A stretch of DNA of 64,000 bases from Dermanyssus gallinae (Eukaryota; Arthropoda; Arachnida; Mesostigmata; Dermanyssidae). The DNA lies in contig QVRM01005931.1 of the NCBI GenBank assembly GCA_003439945.1, forward strand, positions 1-64,000, read 5' to 3'. Both the position numbers and the translations under genes were made by a program. Under the pieces are notes generated by a model. That model did no database searches, was not told the DNA's origin, and worked only from the letters and a program-made list of their open reading frames with translations. Shown here piece after piece: positions 43,979 to 53,881 of the stretch (position 1 is the stretch's first letter; the number at the start of each line of letters is the position of its first letter).

Positions 43979-45453
43979 TTTTTCACCTACGGGTCATCAG
44001 TGTAGGGGTTGGTGGCACCAAACACCAAGAGAAAAGGGAGAAAGCTGAGCAATACACAGAGAGTGTTAGCCATCACTCTGTCACTGGAGCATACAAGACG
44101 AAGTCCACGGACGCTGTGCTGGTAATTTTCATTAATGATGCCATGGCTAAAACGGATAGAGGAAAACATCTCCTTAAACCGGCAAGAAAAGTGACCGTAA
44201 TTAATGGAGAGCTGGCACACTAAGCGAACTGAAGCGGAACGAGAAGTGCCAAAGTCACGACCGAGAGCAATAATCCCAAGCCTCATGAAACGGAACCGAC
44301 GCGAGCACGCAAAAACTATGTACTATCTACTAGCCCAATTATTGTTTTCCGACTTTAATGGTAAAGGTCAGGAAGGTACAGGCAGACAGGTGTGTCCTCT
44401 GCGACCCTGACGGGACCGATGACGTGGACCACACGCTTTTCGCGTGCGGGGCCGTGCAGAGCAGGACGACGAACAACCTACTCTTAGAGAGGTGGGTCAT
44501 CTTTTTTTAACGGGTTTAAAAGCTCCACACAATCTAGACTCGGGTGTGCATTTCGCATTTTTGTCCCTGGGTCCCGTGGGGACAGGGGATATAATAAATG
44601 ATATAGATATATTATTGGATATCTATATAATAAGTATAAGTATCTAGAGAAATATATAGACGAGGTATTGTGAATATACTATAATATATTTTATATATTT
44701 GTAATATACTATATAATATATATATATATATTATATATTATATATTATAGGGATTGAAATCGTTTTTGAAAATTCATGAGAAACACTAATATATTTATAT
44801 TATTTTTTAAAATTCTGGTTTCAAACTAAATGTTTACTTTTTTAATTATATCTCTTAATGCGGGGATCCATGCCATAGAAGCAGTCTCGAACACGGTTTA
44901 CGATGTTTTTTAACTCGATCACGGTGGTCTCAAGCACCGTTTGCGTAAATATTTCTCAGTAGTTCATTATTCAGGAATGGGGATTACTTAAACTGAGTAC
45001 CAATAAGTACTAATAACAAGATAGATAACTGGAATGACAAGCAAAATGATGTATGAAACACGGATGTTCTGTAAGGAGCGTGCGTTTGAAGATAATAATA
45101 ATAATAATAAACTGAACTATATTGCACGGTGCCGAGCACTGGCGAAATAAATCGCTACAGAATGAAAGAATAAGGGGAGCTGCCTGAGTATGCCTGAAAT
45201 TAGCTAAACTTGGAGTCCAATATTCCCAACTAAGATTTAACCATAATGAGATTCATAATATATATATATATATATATACGAACTACTATGGCATCGTTTT
45301 GCACTTACTTTCGAGAAGAATCTTAAGCTTTTTCCAGTCAAATGATGCTCTGCGTCGGTAAACGTCCAAAGGTCCTGGAGGTGGGTCCGTCAGGACCGCC
45401 TCAATGGGTAGTGTCGGCCCATCGTCCGAATCGAAATCCAATGACGAAACCAT
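40613..45453 (-). CDS. ACOX3: Peroxisomal acyl-CoA oxidase, ACOX3 type (five exons, one frameshift)
   Basis: FAD-dependent oxidase that introduces the first double bond of peroxisomal beta-oxidation (branched-chain acyl-CoAs in ACOX3) and makes H2O2. Exons on the minus strand are 45453-45309, 43821-42957, 42455-42175, 41829-41410 and 41020-40613, all GT-AG. Visible hallmarks in order: [14 protein letters not shown] at the N terminus, the FAD-contacting [59 protein letters not shown], and [10 protein letters not shown] with [19 protein letters not shown]. The protein is about 705 residues, near the family norm, and ends in AKL, a good PTS1. One surplus base near 42258-42264 shifts the frame between FGERSPA and [11 protein letters not shown]. 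Introns contain LINE C-terminal debris and (AT)n tracts. Confidence 0.94.
41410..41829 (-). CDS. ACOX3: ACOX3 exon 4
   Basis: 420 nt, phase 0 at both ends. It starts [20 protein letters not shown] and includes the [16 protein letters not shown] motif typical of acyl-CoA oxidases, then the C-terminal helical domain. Confidence 0.93.
42175..42455 (-). CDS. ACOX3: ACOX3 exon 3 (contains frameshift)
   Basis: 281 nt from acceptor CCTACAG to donor GTAAAG. The first part encodes [20 protein letters not shown] and the QQWRLMPLL helix; the last 25 residues ([20 protein letters not shown]) continue one frame over. The alignment needs removal of a single base near 42261. Confidence 0.9.
42741..42777. 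repeat. (AT)n microsatellite
   Basis: In ACOX3 intron 2. Confidence 0.95.
42957..43821 (-). CDS. ACOX3: ACOX3 exon 2 (FAD and substrate domain)
   Basis: 865 nt from acceptor CGTAG to donor GTAGCG. It starts [20 protein letters not shown] and contains the [11 protein letters not shown] signature and the [13 protein letters not shown] segment. Very GC-rich at third positions. Confidence 0.93.
43945..43975. repeat. (AT)n microsatellite
   Basis: In ACOX3 intron 1. Confidence 0.95.
44204..44575 (+). mobile_element. LINE C-terminal fragment in ACOX3 intron 1
   Basis: Plus-strand frames give [30 protein letters not shown] and, one frame over, [20 protein letters not shown], a clear LINE zinc knuckle (C-x2-C...H-x4-C). 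The 3' UTR words TTAAAAGCTCCACACAATCT and GTGTGCATTTCGCATTTTTGTC recur at 45.76 kb. Confidence 0.7.
45309..45453 (-). CDS. ACOX3: ACOX3 exon 1
   Basis: 145 nt from ATG (45453-45451) to donor GTAAGT (phase 1). It encodes [16 protein letters not shown] and [30 protein letters not shown] lies just before the ATG and could be the acceptor of a non-coding 5' exon. LINE debris starts within about 30 nt upstream. Confidence 0.85.
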
Positions 45454-45479
45454 CGCTGAAATCAAACTTGTTATTAGAC

Positions 45480-45820
45480 GACGCGTACAGACAGGCTTTT
45501 TGCGTGCAGGGCCATCGAGGGCACGAGGCAGATGGGCCAATCTCGACTAGACTCCCAGAGATGCTCCGCTCGAAATAGAACTGGGATACAGGGGCTGATT
45601 TTGTGAAGGCCGTTATGAGGGCGAAAACGAATATGAGGAAGATAGACGGCGAAGCATGGACTCAAGGCTGACGGCCAGAACAGCCGCTCTCTACATATGC
45701 TGAAGTCATACCACAGATATTCTGGTCATATGGATCAGTGGATCATCAGGTTCAAAGTGGATTTAAAAGTCCCACACTATTCAGTCTAACATGTGTGCAT
45801 TTCGCAAGTTTGTCATATAC
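45480..45820 (+). mobile_element. LINE C-terminal fragment beside ACOX3 exon 1
   Basis: Encodes a zinc-knuckle remnant (TGFLRAG, RARGRWANLD) and GDFVKAVMRAKTNMRKIDGE-like C-terminal residues through frameshifts, then a 3' UTR TTAAAAGTCCCACACTATTC and GTGTGCATTTCGCAAGTTTGTC before (AT)n. Same family as the fragment at 44.2 kb. Confidence 0.55.
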
Positions 45821-46119
45821 ATATATATATTTTATATATATATATATATATATCACTTCTTGCTTGGCTTTGTCGAGAGTGATTTTCTACTTTGTTTTTT
45901 GACTCGTCATTTTTCAACTATCAAACAAAGGCTTTGGTACCAAGATTATCTCTATAAAATGCGCATTTTCTTGAACTCTTTGTTTGATTAGCGCAACAGC
46001 CAAAATTTCAATATATTGACCGTAAAAGATGAGGCATCACAGGACCCCAATTGCAACGACACATTTTGAAAAGAAATGTCCGGCCATCTGTATAAATCGG
46101 GAGAGTCGTTTTTGGGGGG

Positions 46120-46345
46120 GCTGACGTTCAGCCAGCATTTAACGTCCCACTAATTTGCTTTCGCATTGCTTCGCAAGACGGACCCCCATAAATACAAGTG
46201 CGCAACGGTGGGAATCGAACCCGTGCGTCTGTACGTCTCCTCCGGTCGCAAGGCGTACGCGAAGGCACCACGCCACCGGGCTCGACTACAGGAAGAGACT
46301 AACGGCGTTAAATCGCAAGACCTTCAAGGCCAGTCAGTGTTTGTC
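46120..46345 (-). mobile_element. SINE family 2, best copy (tRNA-derived)
   Basis: On the minus strand: A box region GGTGGCGTGGTGC (46277-46265), then CGCCTTGCGACCGGAGGAGA and B box GGTTCGATTCC (46221-46211). The tail ATGGGGGTCCGTCTTGCGAA GCAATGCGAAAGCAAA follows. The copy at 6.7 kb shares head, boxes and tail. Confidence 0.75.
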
Positions 46346-46479
46346 CCCGAGGTTTGCGAGATTGCCCGTCTGTGATACTCCATCCTCTAAAGATCTCGCT
46401 GGTTGCGTGGCTTGTGCCATCACACTGTTGGAAACCAGAATGCACCTGAATGAGTTAAGAATCATTCTGCGATAAACGC

Positions 46480-46850
46480 CCGCCGTTTACCGTAGAGCGA
46501 GAAAAATAGGATCCCATGTGATTCCTTTGGACCAGAGACCGCACCAGACTGTCACATGTGGCACACGTAACATCTCTTCGTGAATCACGTGAGCCTCCTC
46601 GACTGCCCAGATGCGACAGTTTTGTCTATTCAGATCGAAAGGGGCTTAGTCGGAAAAGATCATTTCCTCCACAAAATCGGCATCACGCTCCACCATCTTG
46701 GAAGCCCAACTGGCAATTGTTTTAAAATCGATGTTTCCACGCGTTGCTTCATACTGGCGCGTTCTCCAGTTGAATAACGCTTCATGTTAGATTTGGCCAA
46801 TCTACCCTGTTCTGAGCGAAGAAAAGATCGGAGGGGCAGAGCGGGAACCA
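46480..46850 (-). mobile_element. DDE transposase remnant, copy 1
   Basis: Minus-strand frames joined over stops give WASKMVERDADFVEEMIFSD, LNRQNCRIWAVEEAHVIHEE and VPHVTVWCGLWSKGITWDPI, the conserved middle of an arthropod Tc1/mariner-like transposase (FSDEAHF, QNCRIW, VTVWCGL). Confidence 0.65.
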
Positions 46851-46869
46851 CTAAAAAATGTCAGGTGAT

Positions 46870-47880
46870 TATTCAGAATATATATATATGCTTTCCTAAA
46901 AAAAATATCTTATTGGTTTATTACATCTAAAACAAGTAGACGACGCAAGTGTATCCAGGATGATGTAGATGCGGCTTGCGATTATAATGCCATTATGCAT
47001 CAAGATGACACATCATAAGCTGATGCCAAGGACTCCCGTAATCTAGTAATTCCGGATAAAAATACCTGTGCTATTTATAAATCAATAGAAATACAGCCTA
47101 AGATGAATATGAATTGGAATATGAATAAGCAAACAGCGCACGTAGAAACTCCTCAGTGGGACGCAAAACAGTTATACGCGAGTTCAGCAGTATACAACCA
47201 TCACGCTCATACATAAATACAATAATTAAGTAATAAAATTCATCGAAGGAAAGTATTCGCGTAATATTCAGCAGCGGAGCACAATTGCCGAGCTTGCCAA
47301 CAATTCTCAAACGAATCTAGAAAAGGCAACGACGGAGGGATGAAGTGGAACAAGTGACTCCGACACCAAGCTTCGTCACAGCTTCTATCCTTACACAAAG
47401 CACCCAAAATGGCATTTTTACGATTTGCAGACTTGGGGTTAAGCGCTATTTAAAAAGTTATGTATATCAAAGCGGACCCTTAGTGAAGCAATAATGTTTG
47501 CAACAGTAGATCCCTGAGGTCTCAGACTAAATAACGACAAACGACCTGACCATTCCCTGGGCTGATATGCTACAGTGTCCTACACTGTGGCATTTTCCTA
47601 TCCAGGTCATAGCTCTGTAAACACGGGATGGTCAGCGGAGCTCTCTGAAAATAGAGAAAGCAAATACAAAAAAATCCATTTCGGACTGATAGCTACAGAG
47701 AGCCTACCAGCGGTGGAACGGCAATGTGTATTCGGCGCAAAGAAGAGTATTTGAGACAACTCTTGTCTCTCGCAATGTGTAGAGATAATGCCGCTTCCAT
47801 AGTTGGCAACATGGAATAAAAGGATATGCTTCTGTTGCCAAGAACCGATAGACGTACATTCAAACCTCACAACCGTAGCT
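46870..47880. other. Anonymous DNA
   Basis: Nothing recognised; ends at the (AAT)n tract. Confidence 0.4.
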
Positions 47881-47884
47881 TTAA

Positions 47885-47974
<90 letters not shown>

Positions 47975-47993
47975 TATTATTATTATTATTATT
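47885..47993. repeat. (AAT)n followed by (ATT)n
   Basis: About 30 AAT units switch to ATT units near 47973, making a trinucleotide palindrome at the junction. Confidence 0.95.
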
Positions 47994-48525
47994 GATTGAT
48001 TACATCAAATGAACGAATTGTATTAAAAAAATAATAAACATACTAATAATAATAACAATGCAAGTACTCGTAAATGTGGTGAGAGTACGCGGCGCTGAAG
48101 CGGCGACTGAATGAATATCTGGCCATTCAGTCAGCACATACACATCAAGCGGCACATAATTGTGCGGTGGCATAGTTACCTTTTCTAGCTGCTGGCAACA
48201 AGTAAACACTGACTGCCGACGAAAGATGATATAGAATAATCCAGCACGCCTGTCACGACGATTACAACGACGAGAATAACAATGACAACGACGATCAGTG
48301 GTCACTGAGGAAACGCCTTCAGGAAAAATATCCACGTCGCTCACTCGTTCGTTTTTGCTCGTGAAGGCGTCCGTCTCGGCAGTCAGCTCCGAGCACCTCG
48401 GACTTCACCCGAGCCGCCAACTCTATCGCCACGGACCTCGGCGCGAGACCCGACGATGCGAGTATCATGCCTCGCTTTCACGTCCTCTATGTCCTATATG
48501 CACGTATGTATCTGTGTACGTATGC

Positions 48526-48528
48526 ACT

Positions 48529-48558
<30 letters not shown>
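48526..48558. repeat. (TGTA)n microsatellite
   Basis: Tetranucleotide run within a wider TGTATG-rich stretch. Confidence 0.9.
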
Positions 48559-48559
<1 letters not shown>

Positions 48560-50069
48560 TTATGTACGTATGTAATTATATACGTGTGTATGCACGCAGC
48601 AACAACAACAACATTAACACTACCAACAAATGGCGTTAGCCTGGCCAGAATGCTGGCCTGATCGCCTGCACTGTGGCAGTGCAATGCCGTGCAGTGCAGT
48701 AGTGTCATGCACCGCATATGAGCCGAGCGGCGATGAACTAACTGACTTGACTGACTGTTCGCCAAGAAGTTCGTCGGCGGGACTATTCCTGCGCCGGCGC
48801 CGGTAGTGGTGGTGGTGGTAATGGTGGTGGTATACAGCGACAGGAAGCTGGCAGCCGTATTCTACTGTCCCGGAGCGACGTCGACAACAGCGACAACACT
48901 TCCTCCTTCCTCCTTCGTATCTCCTCCCCTGCGCGCCACCCGCAGCCACAGAACTCTCAAGGGCAAACTCTAATTTGAAGGCGAACTACAAACAAACAAA
49001 TGAACGAACGAACGAACGATCGAGTGTTGTTGTGCTGTTTCTTCGGTCGGATCGCATCGGATCCCGGAGCACAGCTGTCTGCGATGCTGATATTCTCATC
49101 TGGCGGCTGTGCTGACGTGAAGAAGACGATATAAACGACAAGCAGATAAACAATACGATATAGGATGTTAAGTTACACACACACACAACCATATATTTAT
49201 ATATATATATATACATACATATATCCACACCCTTAAATATGTGTGCACTGTTGAATAAACACTGCATATCTAAGCAGTGTGTAATTTGGTCATCTTCGCT
49301 TTCGTTCTCTCCCTTCTGTTTTCTGCCTTCCGACTGACGACGAAGCGATTATCCTCCTCTTCTGTGTTGTGTTCTCGCTCCAGAGTGTCTCCCCCAGCCG
49401 TCCCCCTAAGGGACACGCATACAGCAGACATAGTAACATTTGTTCAGTTCACCGCCCTCTCTCAACAACAGAAAAATGAACTTTAACACTTCCGGCGGCT
49501 CCGTCGCCTTTCCGTCGCAAACAAAGAAAATGATGGACTTAGCTAATGGCGACGAGGAACCAATGTAGATGTGGTGGTACAAATGGCATGCCACTATCGA
49601 TAGTATGCTGACTTTGACTAAAGCGCTCCTCACGAGCCCCTGAAGAGTGAGATAACTATATATATATATTATATATTTTTTTTTAATGGTATATAGATTA
49701 TTCTATAAATAATTATATGTATTATTTAGGAGTTACGTAACCCTGTAACTCTACAAGTGACTAATCATTTGCAGACACGGACGATAGTCTTTTCTGCAAA
49801 ATACCCTTAATTGTTACAAATGTTGAAACTGTAATTGTGGAACTTTAAAGCTCAATGAGGAATTACTGAATTTAAATACATGTGTAGTCCGGGGAAGACG
49901 GTTCGATAAAGAAAACTCTTTATATTGACTCTGTTGTATGCATGTATATATATGAGCGTAAGCCGCTTCTGTTTGCTGCGGACCGATCGTGTTGAGCAGG
50001 TAAAGCGTACCCGAGTGGTTGTTAGGAGCGCATTTTACGCTGTGCCACCATAACGAGCACTCTGAGCAT

Positions 50070-50434
50070 CATATATATATATATATATATATATCACCAC
50101 CTCGTTTTTTCTCTCTGACCTTCCTCTGCAGCACTCCATCCGTAGATGTGGCCTGGAACAAACCTGTTCCTTGCCTTCCCCCGTATGGTTGGGTATTGCT
50201 CTAAAATAGCCTTTTTCCTCTATATATATATATATATATATATTCCTCTCTCTCTCTATATATATATATCATACTTTTGTCAAAGTCAATACGTACCATG
50301 CATTTGTACGACTAATAGCAGTAGTCGAAAGCCCGTGTTTTCCCAAATGACTGCATTTTCCTCGCCTTGCCTAGTACTGCAAACGCATACATCAGTGTGT
50401 ATATAAGTATATATATATATATATATATATATAC
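50070..50434. repeat. Cluster of (AT)n tracts
   Basis: Separate AT runs at about 50070-50094, 50220-50245, 50258-50270 and 50407-50432. Confidence 0.9.
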
Positions 50435-51175
50435 ATACTACTGTCCGTTTATATATGCATACATAAATACTGACAATGTTAATTTACCTATTAATCCACA
50501 GTAGCAAGTAAACAATTGCGGCTGAGCCAAGGAATTGCATCGACGCTCTCACACGCGTGACTCACGGCAATACCTCCCTAGAAGAATCCACTGCAGGGAG
50601 AACCTGGAACGACGGAACGCTGAAGAAAGACTGTCTTTTTATTTGAAAAATTGTTTCATCGTCCATGAGCACACACACACACCCTGGAGCACCTGGTTGC
50701 CACACCAAACTTCTGATGATATACCCGAAGCTTGGCTGATGTATGTACTATATATACTCTTGTGTTACATCTACGTCTAACCGAATTCAGATCGTATTTA
50801 ATGCCAAGTAGACGTATATTGGTGATATTCTGTTTGTTTATCTATTTAATTACTTAGTTATTATTGGTTTATTACGGACGGAGACGAAAACAACACCCTT
50901 TCCGCCTTCTCTTCCAACCTGTCTGTGCTACTAATTCGTACGTCATTACGTACAAGTTACTCTCGCCGTCGCCGCCGTTAAAGACCTCCGAGTGCGCCTC
51001 ATCAATCGAGGCGCGTCGTCTGCATTATCATGTCTGCGGCTCAACAACAATTTCGCTCTATGTGTCCTGCTGTTACTGCCGATACTAATACCAGACACAC
51101 AGTGCCAAATTAGATGAGACTAACACGACAGTGTTGCTATCGTTGCTGCTGCTGCTGCAGCTGTGTGCTACTACT

Positions 51176-51212
51176 ATTGTTATTATTACTATTATTATTA
51201 TTATTATTATGA
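51176..51212. repeat. (ATT)n microsatellite
   Basis: Upstream of IDE-C. Confidence 0.9.
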
Positions 51213-51577
51213 TTATGTTCTCAGGCTTCTGCTTGTCTGTTGTCAAGCAGACGTCAAAGCCTCTCATAGTCAAGGCACGTATGTTTACTGCAGCTGCTAC
51301 TGATGCCGCTGTTTCCCTGGTAAGTGATGCCAAGAGCAGCAGCAGCGGCAGCAGCAGCATTCTCTTGTGGTAGTGTGAGTGACTGACTGACTGAATGACT
51401 AACTAACTCACTGGTTGACGCCTGGATGAACTGACACCACTGACCGTGGTGATCGTCGCCAGCATTCGTCCGCATCGTCATTGTTGGCCTTGACGTCGTG
51501 GGCGTCCCCAAAATCGGTTTCCCGGTCGTTCGTTCGTTCGAAATCGTCGCTGAGTGTTGGCTTGTCGCGACTGGGAC

Positions 51578-53881
51578 ATGCCTATATTTCGTCGAATCGC
51601 AGCAGCTAGCTCTATAGTTTGTCGACAACGAGTGTTGAGACGAAGCTGCTGGCCTGCGCCGACCTGCCGCGTGACGCTGCTCGGCCCTGACAATCGCGTC
51701 ATGGCCACCGCCGCTACCGCCGCTGCTGCTGCGTCGTCGTCGCTCGCGCCCAAGATGGGCGACCAGATCGCCAGCACGCACAGCGTCGTCAAGAGCGAGT
51801 CGGACAAGAACGAGTACCGTGGACTCGTGCTGAAGAACGGCCTCAAGGTGCTGCTCGTGTCGGACTCGACCACCGACAAGTCGGCATGCGCGCTCAACGT
51901 GCAGGTGGGCACGCTGTGCGACCCTCGCACGATTCCCGGCCTGGCGCACTTCTGCGAGCACATGCTCTTCCTCGGCACGAAGAAGTACCCGCGCGAGAAC
52001 CACTACCACGACTTTCTGTCGGAGCACGGCGGCATGTCGAACGCGTACACGGCCCACGACCACACCTGCTACTTCTTCGACGTGACGCCCGACCACTTCA
52101 AGGAGGCGACGGACGTGTTCGCGCAGTTCTTCCTCGAGCCGCTCTTCGACCAGGACTGCACCGACCGCGAACTGAACGCCGTCGACAGCGAGCACGAGAA
52201 GAACATCAACCAGGACATGTGGCGCATGTGGCAGCTCGAGTGCACGACCGGCAATCCCGACCACGACTTCTCCAAGTTCGGCACGGGCAACCGCGAAACG
52301 CTGGGCACGGTGCCGAGCCGGAACGGCGTCGACGTGCGCAAGGCGCTGCTCGACTTCCACGAGAAGTGGTACTCGTCCAACATCATGAGCGTCTGCCTGC
52401 TGGGCAAGGAAAGCCTCGACGATCTGGCCGACATCGCGATCGAGCTGTTCGCCGGCGTGCGGAACAAGTCGGTGGCGGCGCCCCACTGGCCCGACCATCC
52501 GTTCACCGACAAGGAGCTGCGGCTGCAGGCGAAGATCGTCCCGGTTAAGGATCTCCGTCAGATGGTGATCACGTTTCCCGTGCCGGACATGCGCGAACAC
52601 TACCGCACCAATCCGGCACACTACGTCAGCCACCTGGTCGGACACGAGGGCGAGGGCAGTCTGCTGTCCTACCTGAAACGACAGGGCTGGGCGAATTCGC
52701 TGTCGGGCGGGCTCCGACCGGGCGCTCGCGGCTTCAGTTTCTTCACCATCTCGATGAACCTTTCGCCCGAAGGCCTCGAGCATGCCGACGAGATCGCGAC
52801 GGCCCTGTTTCAGTACCTGACGCTGCTTCGTCAGCAGGGACCGCAGAGCTGGGTGTTCGAGGAGCTGAAAAATCTCGGCATCATGCATTTCCGCTTCAAG
52901 TCGAAGGAAGTGCCCATTAACTACGTGGCCTCGCTGACCGACTCGATGCATAACTACGAGTGGAACGATATTCTCTCGGCGCCGTACCTCGTCGAAGAGT
53001 ACAAACCGGAGCTCATCACAGAACTGATGACCTACCTCGTTCCGGAGAAGGTCCGCATCGCTCTCGTCTCGAAGAAGTTTGCCGGTCAGACCGACAAGGT
53101 TGAGAAGTACTACTCAACTGAGTACAGCCTTGAGCCCATTCCCGAGGAGAAGATCTCCGCCTGGAAGAACATTGAACCGCATCCCGAACTGCATCTGCCC
53201 ACGCCCAACGAGTTCATTCCGACAAACTTTGCTCTGGCGGCCGAGAACGCCAAATACACTAAGATACCGGATCTCCTTATCGATGAGCCGCACACTCGCG
53301 TGTGGTTCATGCAGGATAAAGAATACAACCTGCCAATCAACATGGCTGCACTTGAGCTACGCTCACCACTGGTCTACCAAGATGCGCTTAGTAGCGGCCT
53401 CGCACACATGGCAGTGATGTGCTTTAACGATGCCAACAATGAATACTTCTACCCAGCGGTGCTTGCGGGAAGCTCCTACCACCTTGAGACGAACATGTAC
53501 GGGCTTCTACTGAAGATTCGAGGCTATAACGAACGCCAGCAGGCCATCCTCGAGCGGGTCCTCGAGCGGTTGGTCGACTTCAAGATCGATCCGCAGCGTT
53601 TCGAGGTACTTAAAGAGTCGTACATTCGGAAGCCTCAAGAACTTTACCGCGGAGCAACCATACCAACACGCGGTGTTCCTACATGAATGCGCTGCTTTCC
53701 GAGCGTTATTGGACCCATGAGCAGGTTCTCGCCGTAGTCGAGAAGGAGTGCACGATCGAACGCTGCGAGGCATTCCTCCAACAGGTGCTCAGAAAGATCT
53801 ACGTCGAAAGCCTCGTTCACGGAAATATGACAGCCGACGAGGCGCGCAAAATGGGAGAGACTGTCCGTAGCGTCTTGAAAA
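51578..53881 (+). CDS. IDE: IDE-C exon 1 (frameshifted near its 3' end)
   Basis: Open from 51578 to about 53629; after a one-base shift the frame gives LKNFTAEQPYQHAVF, then after a second shift MNALLSERYWTHEQVLAVVEK and on to donor GTGAGT at 53882. Both pieces align to copies A and B without missing residues, so each lesion is a single surplus base. The first 1.5 kb is strongly G/C at third codon positions; the bias weakens after about 53.0 kb. Confidence 0.88.

Larger units (their letters stand above)
48000..51550. other. Upstream region of IDE-C, rich in simple repeats
   Basis: Holds (GTAT)n, (AT)n, (ATT)n, CAACAACAA and CTGCTGCTG runs and no recognisable gene. The last kilobase should contain the IDE-C promoter and 5' UTR, but no clear element is visible. 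Confidence 0.4.

Noticed and set aside
43145..44005. 286-codon plus-strand ORF opposite ACOX3 exon 2
   Set aside because: Antisense shadow of the ACOX3 exon, running on into an (AT)n tract.
48526..48600. CRISPR-like direct repeats
   Set aside because: The repeats are simple TGTA units without spacers, and the host is eukaryotic.
51254..52951. 565-codon minus-strand ORF opposite IDE-C
   Set aside because: It is the antisense shadow of the GC-rich IDE-C exon; codons complement those of a conserved protein and the Arg/Val/Ala-rich translation has no domain.
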